DNA of 64,000 nt, taken from Oscillospiraceae bacterium. GTDB lineage: Bacteria; Bacillota; Clostridia; Oscillospirales; Acutalibacteraceae. Of the stretch, positions 46,237-54,730 are shown piece after piece (the first letter of the stretch is position 1; the number at the start of each line of letters is the position of its first letter). Position numbers and translations under genes: made by a program. The notes beneath the pieces are model-generated. The model worked only from the letters and a program-made list of their open reading frames with translations. It was not told where the DNA came from and ran no database searches. The stretch is from the NCBI GenBank assembly GCA_012520505.1, contig JAAYOC010000040.1, forward strand, positions 1 through 64,000. Direction: 5' to 3'.

Positions 46237-48059
46237 TTACTGTATCCGGCCAAATTGCTTTTCAAGGTCGGATCTTGTCATTTCAATAAGGACTGGTCTA
46301 CCGTGTGGGCAGTAGCGGATATCTGGGTTTGAGATAAGTTTCTCAACGAACTTATTGAGTTCATACTCTGTCGTTTTGTCGCCCGCTTTTATTGCAGCCC
46401 TACAAGCAGTGTTATGGAATATCCAGTCAAGTTTTTCTGGGGTTGGGTCAGATGAAGTTAAGAGATAACTTGCCATTTCTTCAACTATTGTTTTAAGGTC
46501 TGAATCAATAAGCATTGTTGGGCATTCACGAACAACTATTGTTCCTGTGCCAAAATCATCTATATCCCAGCCTGCTTTTTTAATGTTTCTCTTTCATTTA
46601 AAAGTGCTGAATATTCTTTCTTTGAGAGTGTAATTGTAAGTGGTGAAAGAAGCATTTGAGAAGAAACTTCTGTTTCTTCTTTTAATTTTTCAAAAAGCAT
46701 TCTTTCATGCGCTGCATGTTTGTCTATTAAAAGAATTTTACCTTCAAATTCAACGAGAATATATGTCTTGAAAGCTTCGCCAATTATCCTATATTCTAAA
46801 ATTGGTTCTGTTGCTGTTTCTTCAGCTTGCTCCTCTTTTACCGGTTCAGTCTTTAGTTGCTCCTCAACTGGTGCTTGTATCGCTGGTTCTGCTTTTGTTG
46901 TTCCTTCTTCCATTTTCCTTTTCTTATATTCTTTTGGAAGTTCAGTTTGCCAAAAATCTGAATTCCTTTTTGGAAGGGCTGGAATGGTAAGTTGTTCCGG
47001 GGTTGGTTCTTCTTTGAAGATTGTTTGTTTTGTTGCTTCAAGCTTTGCAAAATCCAGTTTTGTAGGTTTGTCTTTTTCTTGAAGAGCAGATTTTACGGCA
47101 TAATAAACTGCGTCGAAAATCATTTTTTCATTTTCAAAGCGAACCTCTGTTTTTGCAGGGTGAACGTTTACGTCTACTGCTTCAAGAGGAACGTAAATAT
47201 TTAAGACGCAGGCAGGAAATCTGCCGACCATAATTGCATTTTTGTATGCCTGTTCAAGTGCTGCTTGAGCGGTAATGCTTTTTACAAAACGACCATTAAG
47301 AAAGAAGAACTGCATTGCTCTGTTGCCTCGAGATAAAACAGGGAGTGAGATTAGACCATCTATTTTAATTCCGTTTAATTCATATTTTGTAGGAATAAGA
47401 CTGTCTTTAAAATCTTTACCAAAAACTGAATAAACAGTAGTTAATAAATCGCCATTACCGGGCGTTACAAGTTGCTGTTTATCATCTCGAATAAAGCGAA
47501 TAGAAATTTTAGGATGAGAAAGTGCAATACGGTCTACTACACCTGCAACTGAATTACCTTCGGTCACATCTTTTTTGAGAAACTTCATCCTAGCCGGTGT
47601 GTTAAAAAATATGTCTCTCACAATAACAGTTGTTCCCACCGGACAACCGGCATCTAAAAGTTCAACTTCTGCTGAACCGGAAATTTTATAAGCTGTTCCT
47701 ATATCTGAATCCCTAGTTCTTGTAAGAATTTCTACCTTTGCTACAGCTGCGATTGAAGCAAGTGCCTCACCTCTAAAACCTAAAGTACCTATTGCAGCAA
47801 GGTCTTTCTCAGTTACAATTTTTGAAGTTGCATGGCTTAAAAAAGCTTTTTTTACATCTTCTCTCTCAATGCCACAACCATTATCTGTGACACGCATATA
47901 TGTTATACCGCCACGCTTTATTTCTACTGTAATATCTGTTGCACCTGCATCAATTGAATTTTCAATAAGTTCTTTTATGACAGATGCCGGTCTTTCAACC
48001 ACCTCACCTGCTGCGATTAAATCTGCTATGTGCTTTGGTAATACATTAATTTTGTTCAC
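46237..48059 (-). pseudogene. mutL: DNA mismatch repair protein MutL, split by a -1 frameshift
   Basis: MutL couples mismatch recognition to strand removal. The GHKL ATPase is intact (ENSIDAGA, DNGCGI, GFRGEALASIA), as is the endonuclease motif DKHAAHERMLFE. At 46575-46581 the zero frame reads A-AAA-AAG and stops at TAG 46560. In the -1 frame the protein continues AGWDIDDFGTG, then ACRAAIKAG and CPHGRP, both needed for the metal site. Joined, it is 607 residues, normal for MutL. I take GTG 48059 as start after GGGTG; ATG 48065 is possible. It is either a mutation, a sequencing error in an A run, or programmed frameshifting. Confidence 0.9.
46518..46581 (-). promoter_or_regulatory. dnaX-like slippery heptamer and downstream hairpin in mutL
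   Basis: AAAAAAG (46581-46575 on the minus strand) is in phase as A-AAA-AAG. Slippage back by one base gives exactly the frame that completes MutL. A hairpin with inner stem GAACAA/TTGTTC (46544-46530) and an outer bulged stem (46553-46518) begins 22 bases after the heptamer, further than in dnaX. The functional role is inference. Confidence 0.5.
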
Positions 48060-50657
48060 GTACATCACCCACTTTTTTCTTAAGCTCATAGAGATATTGC
48101 ATCGCCTCAATTGGAGTCAATGTATTTACATCAAGTGTAGCAAGTTCATCTATTATTTCTGATCCTCTCGCACTTTCAAATGAAATTTGAAAATCTTCTT
48201 CTGGAAGTTCACGAGTAACTGTTGAAATTACAACTCCAGCTTCTTCCATATTTTCAAGAATTTCTCTTGCGCGTTTCACAACTGAACTTGGAACACCGGC
48301 AAGTTTTGCTACTTCAATACCATAACTTCCATCTGCCGGTCCACTTACAATTCGTCTGAGAAAAATTATGTCATCACCACGTTTTTTACATGCAATGCTA
48401 TAATTTTTGATACCGTCTATTTTATGTTCCAAATCTGTAAGTTCATGATAATGAGTTGCAAAAAGTGTCTTTGCACCTATTTTTTTACTACACACGTATT
48501 CAAGAACTGCACGAGCAATACTCATTCCATCAAAAGTAGATGTGCCTCGTCCAATCTCATCAAGTATTATGAGACTATTTTTTGTTGCATTCTTAAGTAT
48601 GCTCGCAACTTCAGACATTTCAACCATAAACGTTGATTGACCGGAAGCTAAATCATCAGACGCACCAACCCTTGTGAAAACTGAATCACATATGCCGATT
48701 TTTGCTGATGTAGCAGGAACAAAACAACCTATTTGAGCCATAATTACGATTAATGCAACCTGACGCATATAGTAGATTTTCCTGCCATATTAGGACCTGT
48801 GATGATAGCAGCCAAATTAGCACCGCAATCAAGATATGCATCATTTGGCACAAAAGGTGCACCATCAAGCATCTTTTCAACAACAGGATGTCTACCATCT
48901 TTAATGTCAATTATACCGTTCTCATATATTTCCGGGGCGATGTAGTTATTGTCTACTGAAACTTTTGCAAACGAACAAAGCACATCAAGAGTTGAAATTG
49001 CATCCGCAGTTTTTTGTACTCTTGCAAGCTCGCCTGCTATTGTATCCCTAACTACACAGAATATTTCATACTCCAACTTTGTAATTCGCTCTTGTGCGCC
49101 AAGAACCTTAGCTTCAAGTTCTTTAAGTTCTTCAGTAATATATCTCTCACAGTTTGCAAGCGTCTGTTTTCTAATATATGTTTCCGGGACAAGGTCCTTA
49201 AAAGAATTTGTAACTTCAATGTAATAACCGAAGACTCTGTTATAACCTATTTTTAGTTTCTTAATTCCTGTTTTTTCCTGTTCCTCCGCTTCAATTTTTG
49301 CAAGATAGTTTTTACCGCCTTTTACAATTTCACGAAGAGAATCAAGTTCTTCATTATATCCATCGCAAATCATCTCACCTTCTCTTATTGAGAAAGGAGG
49401 TTCAGCTACAATTGCATCTTCTATTAGTGAAATAATATCTTCAAGCGGATCTATATCATTCTCTATTTGAATTAACAGTTGTTCCTTTATTTCTTTGCTT
49501 TTCAAAAGTCCTTTTATAGGGCCAAGCATAGTAAGTGTATCGTGAAGACTTACAAGTTCCTTAGCATTAGCAGTACCATACGAAATTCTTGTCATAAGAC
49601 GCTCCATATCATAAATATTTGTCATTAGACTCGCAATTTCATCTCTAATTTCCATATTTGATACAAGCCAAGATACAGCATTTTGTCTTCTTAAAATAAT
49701 TGCCGGTGAAATTAATGGTTGTTCTATGAAAGCTCTGAGCATTCTTTTACCCATTGCTGTTTTTGTTTTATCTAAAATCCAAAGAAGTGAACCTACTCGT
49801 TCACCATTTCTCATTGTAGCTGTAAGTTCTAAATTACGTCTTGCCGCAAAATCTAGACGCATAAATTTTTCATCTGTATAGTAATTTACATTTCTAATAT
49901 TTGAAAGGTTGTTTTTTTGAGTTTCTTTGAGATACGACAAAGCAGCACCCAAAGCACAAAGAGCAGGTTTTGTTGGAATTTCCGGTTCTTTCTCAAACTG
50001 AGATTTGACTGTAGAAACCGCATCATTATAAGAAAATCGCAAATCATCTTCATTAAATAATATTGCTTCTGATACACGTTTTTTGTATTCTGTCAAGGCT
50101 TTAACCTTTACAGCTCGCTCATTTGCAATGATTTCGACTGGTGAAAAACGGCCAAGCTCAGATAAAACCTCTGCGCCTCCAAATTCTAAAGAGCACGTAG
50201 TTACAAAGACCGCACCAGTTGACACGTCGATAAAACAAAGACCACATTCACCATTTTCGTCAGCACAAACTGATGCAAGATAATTATTCTTTGTCTCATC
50301 AAGCATTGAATTTTCAATCACTGTACCCGGAGTCACAATTCTAACAACTCCACGGTCAACAATTCCCTTGGCCTCAGCCGGATCTTCAAGTTGTTCACAA
50401 ATTGCAACCTTATATCCTTTCGAAACAAGTTTTGCAATATAACCATCTGCACTATGAAAAGGAACACCGCACATCGGTGCTCGCTTCCCCTTACCGCAAT
50501 CTCTACCTGTAAGTACTAATTCAAGTTCTTTTGAAGCGATTTTTGCATCATCAAAGAACATCTCGTAGAAATCTCCGAGACGATAAAACAATATTTCATT
50601 TTTATGTTGCTCCTTAACAGAAAAATACTGTTGCATCATAGGAGTGTATTCAGACAT
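48046..50657 (-). pseudogene. mutS: DNA mismatch recognition protein MutS, split by a one-base deletion
   Basis: MutS binds mismatches and signals through its ATPase. The N-terminal part is complete (YFSVKEQH, DFYEMFFDDA, RAPMCGVPFHS) and runs to Walker [10 protein letters not shown] at residues 621-629. It then shifts frame: ICVRLH and TAA at 48750. The other frame resumes immediately as [12 protein letters not shown] and carries [18 protein letters not shown] and the DNA-linked C-terminus to 48046. One missing base near 48770 (expected ACT-TAT-ATG) explains it. Joined length is 870, normal. The site is not a homopolymer or slippery heptamer. Confidence 0.9.
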
Positions 50658-50741
50658 ACAGTTTCACCCTCTCCAAGATTTCTCTAAAATTTCCAAAAGC
50701 AGAGCCGGAAATCCACATTCAAGCTCTGCTAGGAAAACATT

Positions 50742-51146
50742 TTAGCAGCCGGCACAGCTTGAGCAATCAGGTCCACAATTATGAGCTGCAGGATCACATG
50801 TAGCCGGGTCTTCACCGTTTACTGAAAGGTAAAGTATCTGCATAATAAAATTCATCATATCATCGAGTTCTTTTCTAGCCCCTTCGTAAACTGACATACC
50901 TTCTGTCACCATAAGTGCTGTATAAACATTTTGAAAATCCTTATCAAGCTTATCCATAAGCTTTTCGTCAGGTGTTTCAGATGTTGCAGCAGCCTGATAC
51001 TGCACACGAAGTTCTTCAATTTTAGCCATCATATCCTGAATTTCTGCATCATTATCTATAGCTACCTTTGCTTCATGAAGCTTTTTATATTTTTCATCTT
51101 CCTGAATTGCGGCTCCAAGCTGTCTGGCAATAGCAATTACATCCAT
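50742..51146 (-). CDS. YlbF/YmcA family protein with a cysteine-rich tail
   Basis: 134 residues. The helical core (VIAIARQLGAAIQEDEKYKKL, EIQDMMAKIEELRVQYQ) is the YlbF/YmcA family, whose Bacillus members form a complex that steers RNase Y and competence or sporulation. The C-terminus CDPAAHNCGPDCSSCAGC adds five cysteines that could bind an Fe-S cluster or zinc. AAGGAGG lies seven bases before ATG. Position between miaB and mutS is the same as Bacillus ymcA. Confidence 0.88.
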   Translation of the reverse strand: MDVIAIARQLGAAIQEDEKYKKLHEAKVAIDNDAEIQDMMAKIEELRVQYQAAATSETPDEKLMDKLDKDFQNVYTALMVTEGMSVYEGARKELDDMMNFIMQILYLSVNGEDPATCDPAAHNCGPDCSSCAGC

Positions 51147-51168
51147 TTATATACCTCCTTCAAATAAT

Positions 51169-52563
51169 TTATATATTAAAAAGTGTGCCTTTTAATATCC
51201 AAGTAAGCGGTTCTTCTACCTTCACATTTTGAAATGTACCTATAAGTTCATCGTCTCCATCAAAATCTATCATAATATTCTGCGATGTACGACCAAATAA
51301 TTTTCCGGACTTATTTCTTCCTTCAACAAGAGCTCTATATACCTTTCCCTTCATTTTTTGGGATCGTTCGTATGCAACCTCTTCTTGAGCCTTTTGCAAC
51401 TCTGAAAACCAAGCAGATTTTTCTTTATCTGAAATAGGGTTCTTCATTAGAGCAGCCTTTGTGCCCTCTCTTGGTGAGAAAATAAACATATAAAGAGATG
51501 AAAATTTTACTTCACGGATAAGTTTAATAGTATCTAAAAACTCTTCATAAGTTTCTCCGGGAAAACCAACAATTACGTCTGATGTAATTGCAATATCCGG
51601 CATTTTTTCTTTCGCATAATTTACAATTTCTAAATAGTGTGCTCTGTCATAATGTCTATTCATTGCAGACAAAATCCTATCATTTCCTGATTGAAATGGA
51701 AGGTGTAAATGCCTTTCCACTTTCTCACATTCTGCAATTGTATCTATCAAAGACTTTGAGCAATCCTTTGGATGAGAAGTCATAAATCGAATAATAAAAT
51801 CTCCGGAAATTGCGTTTATTTCTTTAAGCAGTTTTGAAAATAAATTTTCTTCACCAAAGTCATTTCCATATGAATTCACATTTTGACCTAAAAGCATAAT
51901 TTCTTTATAACCGGCAGCTACAATTTCTTTTGCTTCTTTCAAAATATCCTCATATGCACGGCTTCTTTCTCTTCCTCTAACAAGTGGTACTACACAATAT
52001 GTGCAAAAATTATTACATCCATAAGAGATTGGGAGGAAGGCCTTAAGCTTATTTGTTCTTTTTATAGGAAGCCCTTCTGCAATTATACCGTCCGAAGAAG
52101 GAGTAGAAAAAACTCTTTTTCCAGAAGTCAAATGGTTGTAAATAAGTTCCGGTAAAGTATGTAACACATGTGTTCCAAAAATTATATCAACATAAGGGTA
52201 ACTTTTTTTAATATGTTTTAGCACATGCTCCTGTTGCACCATACAACCACAAAGACAAATTATAAGGTCCGAATTTATTTCCTTAAACTTTTTTAGTAAA
52301 CCCACATTTCCAAAAACTCTGTTTTCAGCATTTTCACGTACAGCACACGTATTGAAAAGAATAAAATCGGCTTTTGATGGGTCAGTAACAAAAGTATAAC
52401 CCATCATTTGAAGCAATCCATTAATATGCTCTCCATCAGCCACATTACCCTGACAACCATAAGTGTGGGTAAATGCTTTCTTATCATTCCCTAAAAGTTC
52501 TCTTACTTTTGTAGCATAATCGAACTGAATATTGAGTTCATTTATAGAAACTTTTTCAGCCAC
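51169..52563 (-). CDS. miaB: tRNA-2-methylthio-N6-dimethylallyladenosine synthase
   Basis: Radical-SAM methylthiotransferase that completes ms2i6A37 in tRNA. The N-terminal cluster uses THTYGCQGN, NTCAVRENAE and LCGCMVQQE; the radical-SAM motif is CNNFCTYC, followed by RGRERSR; a TRAM domain ends the protein (GRNKSGKLFGRT). I start it at GTG 52563, six bases after GGAGGGG, giving 464 residues. First gene of the miaB-ylbF-mutS-mutL operon. It needs i6A37 from MiaA, encoded elsewhere. Confidence 0.96.
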   Translation of the reverse strand: MAEKVSINELNIQFDYATKVRELLGNDKKAFTHTYGCQGNVADGEHINGLLQMMGYTFVTDPSKADFILFNTCAVRENAENRVFGNVGLLKKFKEINSDLIICLCGCMVQQEHVLKHIKKSYPYVDIIFGTHVLHTLPELIYNHLTSGKRVFSTPSSDGIIAEGLPIKRTNKLKAFLPISYGCNNFCTYCVVPLVRGRERSRAYEDILKEAKEIVAAGYKEIMLLGQNVNSYGNDFGEENLFSKLLKEINAISGDFIIRFMTSHPKDCSKSLIDTIAECEKVERHLHLPFQSGNDRILSAMNRHYDRAHYLEIVNYAKEKMPDIAITSDVIVGFPGETYEEFLDTIKLIREVKFSSLYMFIFSPREGTKAALMKNPISDKEKSAWFSELQKAQEEVAYERSQKMKGKVYRALVEGRNKSGKLFGRTSQNIMIDFDGDDELIGTFQNVKVEEPLTWILKGTLFNI

Positions 52564-52600
52564 AAAAGTCCCCTCCAAAAGTTTAAAGTTACAGTTGCAT

Positions 52601-52629
52601 ATTCTAACATAATTTGTTATTAGTGTAAA
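52601..52629 (-). promoter_or_regulatory. Promoter of the miaB-mutL operon
   Basis: TTTACA and TAGAAT with a 17-base spacer on the minus strand, about 38 bases before the miaB GTG. Confidence 0.7.
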
Positions 52630-52680
52630 CCTATTAAAACATATAAAAGTTTATTTTAAAATATAATATTAACTGCAAAA

Positions 52681-52709
52681 TTGACAAGGAAAACATAAAA
52701 ATATAAAAT
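52681..52709 (+). promoter_or_regulatory. Promoter for the PAP2 gene
   Basis: Exact TTGACA with TAAAAT at 17 bases on the plus strand, about 30 bases before ATG. Confidence 0.8.
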
Positions 52710-52737
52710 TATTCTATAAGCTTTTAGGAGGTAAAAA

Positions 52738-53352
52738 ATGAGTGCTTTTCTAGATACATATTTTTATAATTTTGATGTAACTATACTTTCATTATTTGGA
52801 AAACTGGAACATCCCATTTTTACAAGCATAGCAGAATTCGTTTCAAAATTTGGAACCTATAATGCCTTCTATTCTTACTGTGCCATTGCAATTTTTCTCT
52901 GTCTCTTTAAAAAGACCAGAAAATTTGGAGTTCCTATGACAATTTCAATCGCCATAGGAAGTATCTTAACAAATAAAATTTTAAAGCCATGTGTTGGACG
53001 GCTCCGGCCCTATGAAGGTCTTATAGACACTGAATTCTTTGCCAACTTTAAAGCGATGTATGAAGCAGTGGGTTCACCAATTGTTGCAGAAAAATCTTGG
53101 CCTTCGGGGCATACCACCTTACTCTTCGATGTAACAGTGCCATTAGCATTCATCTTTTGGCACGAAAACAAAAAATACATTTCTGCGATACTGCTGGCCT
53201 TTGCAACCACAGTTGCTCTCAGTAGAATCTATCTAATGGTTCACTATCCAACCGATGTTTTAGCCGGATTCATCATAGGAGCTTTTGCCGGAATAATTGG
53301 ATATTACTCAACAAAAAGAAAATTTGAAACAACAAAAAACAAGCTGCATTAA
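52738..53352 (+). CDS. PAP2 superfamily membrane phosphatase
   Basis: 204-residue multi-pass membrane protein with the complete three-part active site: KPCVGRLRP (K83, R90-P91), PSGH at 122-125 and SRIYLMVHYPTD (R163, H169, D173). Members remove phosphate from undecaprenyl diphosphate, phosphatidate or related lipids on the outer face. A role in recycling the C55 carrier made by uppS is plausible. AGGAGG precedes ATG. It ends at a terminator whose loop holds the stop codon. Confidence 0.92.
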   Translation: MSAFLDTYFYNFDVTILSLFGKLEHPIFTSIAEFVSKFGTYNAFYSYCAIAIFLCLFKKTRKFGVPMTISIAIGSILTNKILKPCVGRLRPYEGLIDTEFFANFKAMYEAVGSPIVAEKSWPSGHTTLLFDVTVPLAFIFWHENKKYISAILLAFATTVALSRIYLMVHYPTDVLAGFIIGAFAGIIGYYSTKRKFETTKNKLH

Positions 53353-53365
53353 GCAGCTTGTTTTT
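53335..53365. terminator. Bidirectional terminator between PAP2 and GtrA-like genes
   Basis: Thirteen-base stem (53335-53347 with 53353-53365) with A-rich and T-rich shoulders. The PAP2 stop codon lies in its loop. Confidence 0.88.
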
Positions 53366-53424
53366 CTTTCACTTTTTTTTAATACTTTTAAATATGTTTC
53401 TTCAAATATATTCTTCCTTAAATA

Positions 53425-53988
53425 CTATTCAGATTTTTCTTCTTTTATATCCGCTTTTGTATCATCTTTTTTATCCTCTTTAAATACATAAAATTTCTGC
53501 CAAAGGAATTCAAGTATTAAATTGGTTACCATTGTGATAAATAGAACTAAATACTCTATGAAAGGAAACTCTTTTGCCGCATTTACCGCTGCTTGTCCAG
53601 CAATAGTTGAAGCTGGCGCAAAGAAAATATAGAAAGCAAAAGCCTTAGCCATTGCTATTGGAACGTTTACAGCACTCTTAAAAGTAAACTTTCTGTTAAA
53701 TGTAAAATTCCAAATGATTGAAAGTATAAGAGCAACTATATAACAAAAACCATATTTACCCGTCATAATTTTTGCAAAGAGCTCGTTACTTTCAAGTAAC
53801 GGTTGCATAAAATCGGCTTTAACGAACACTTCCAAAAGAAATGTAAATGACGCAACCTGAACTATACCTGCTGAAACTGAGAAAAAGAAGAATTTTATTG
53901 CCTGAATCAAATTTTCATTCTTTTCTTTTTTACCCTTTTTTTCATTCTTAAGCTCATTTGTGAGCTCGTTTTTGTTTTCTTTTTCCAT
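53425..53988 (-). CDS. GtrA-like family membrane protein
   Basis: 187 residues with a charged Lys/Glu/Asn-rich N-terminus (1-28), four hydrophobic segments and a charged tail. FFFSVSAGIVQVASFTFLLE, WNFTFNRKFTFKS and ILEFLWQKFYVFK match the GtrA/DPMS family, which helps flip or hold lipid-linked sugars. AGGAGG is before ATG. It follows the polyferredoxin gene by 88 bases; I see no terminator there, but a functional tie to the oxidoreductase is unlikely. Confidence 0.85.
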   Translation of the reverse strand: MEKENKNELTNELKNEKKGKKEKNENLIQAIKFFFFSVSAGIVQVASFTFLLEVFVKADFMQPLLESNELFAKIMTGKYGFCYIVALILSIIWNFTFNRKFTFKSAVNVPIAMAKAFAFYIFFAPASTIAGQAAVNAAKEFPFIEYLVLFITMVTNLILEFLWQKFYVFKEDKKDDTKADIKEEKSE

Positions 53989-54076
53989 TTAATTCCTCCT
54001 ATTTAATATGAATTAAGCGCCTGCATAAGATAATCACTTATTTACTTTTTTAGCTCGTGAAAGAATTCTAATACGT

Positions 54077-54457
54077 TTACGGTAAATATTCTACAATAAC
54101 TGCATCCTTCTTACACTTAATGGCGCAATATCCACACTTAATACAAAGTGTTTGGTCAATTTTATGAACCTGCTTAACTTCACCTGAAATAGCATCGTTA
54201 GGACAATTTTTTTTACAAAGTGTACAACCAATGCAATTTTCTTCATTAATTGTGACCATTCGAATTTTCTTTTGACCGGGACCGGGGCTAATTGCAGATA
54301 CAGGACAAATGTCCTGACATTGACCACAGCCTATACATTTTTCTTCTGGAATGTCAAATCTTTTTTCCTCTACAATTTCTACTATAACATCAAAAGGACA
54401 TGCAAAAGCACAACCTCCGCATCCTACACATTCATTTTTATCAATAATATAAGCCAT
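54077..54457 (-). CDS. Four-cluster [4Fe-4S] polyferredoxin
   Basis: 126 residues with four complete CxxCxxCxxxC motifs: Cys10-13-16-20, 41-44-47-51, 75-78-81-85 and 105-108-111-115. This makes it an eight-iron pair of double-cluster ferredoxins. The start is ATG 54457 after AGAGGT; the longer frame overlaps the MoaD-like gene and is not ferredoxin-like. It lies in an operon with an aldehyde ferredoxin oxidoreductase, so it is the likely electron acceptor or small subunit of that enzyme. Confidence 0.93.
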   Translation of the reverse strand: MAYIIDKNECVGCGGCAFACPFDVIVEIVEEKRFDIPEEKCIGCGQCQDICPVSAISPGPGQKKIRMVTINEENCIGCTLCKKNCPNDAISGEVKQVHKIDQTLCIKCGYCAIKCKKDAVIVEYLP

Positions 54458-54470
54458 TTTATGTACCTCT

Positions 54471-54713
54471 TCATCCGCCAGAAGCCGGAGACATAAGCCA
54501 TACTTCGTCCCCGTCTTGAAGGTCATATTTTGCTTTTGTAACACGAGTACCATTTATAAAAACAATTGCATCATTAAATGAAAATTTTTCAGCACCAGGA
54601 GCACTCTTTATGTTAAGCAAATCAAATGTTTCCTGAAGAGTCTTAGCCTCGCAATCAAACTCTTTAACGCCAGAGCCGAGTCTAATTACACCAAACATTT
54701 TAACTTTTACCAT
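54471..54713 (-). CDS. MoaD/ThiS-like sulfur carrier protein
   Basis: 80 residues with the ubiquitin-like beta-grasp pattern: VKVKMFGVIRLG, FNDAIVFINGTRVTK, DLQDGDEVWLMSPASGG, ending in the diglycine that is thiocarboxylated in MoaD and ThiS. Placement directly after the aldehyde oxidoreductase suggests service to its tungsto- or molybdopterin cofactor. Its ribosome binding site contains a run of eight G residues (54730-54723), unusual and slippage-prone. Confidence 0.9.
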   Translation of the reverse strand: MVKVKMFGVIRLGSGVKEFDCEAKTLQETFDLLNIKSAPGAEKFSFNDAIVFINGTRVTKAKYDLQDGDEVWLMSPASGG

Positions 54714-54722
54714 AATCGCTCT

Positions 54723-54730
54723 CCCCCCCC
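54723..54730 (-). promoter_or_regulatory. G8 tract in the MoaD-like ribosome binding site
   Basis: AAGGGGGGGGAGAG precedes the MoaD-like ATG by about seven bases and abuts the TAA of the oxidoreductase gene. Length changes of this run would alter Shine-Dalgarno spacing. Confidence 0.8.

Noticed and set aside
46237-46515. A separate 92-residue gene after mutL
   Set aside because: It encodes the MutL C-terminus in the -1 frame and has no ribosome binding site of its own.
48046-48768. A separate ATPase gene starting MRQVAL
   Set aside because: It is the MutS C-terminal half; the Met is internal and the two halves join without loss.
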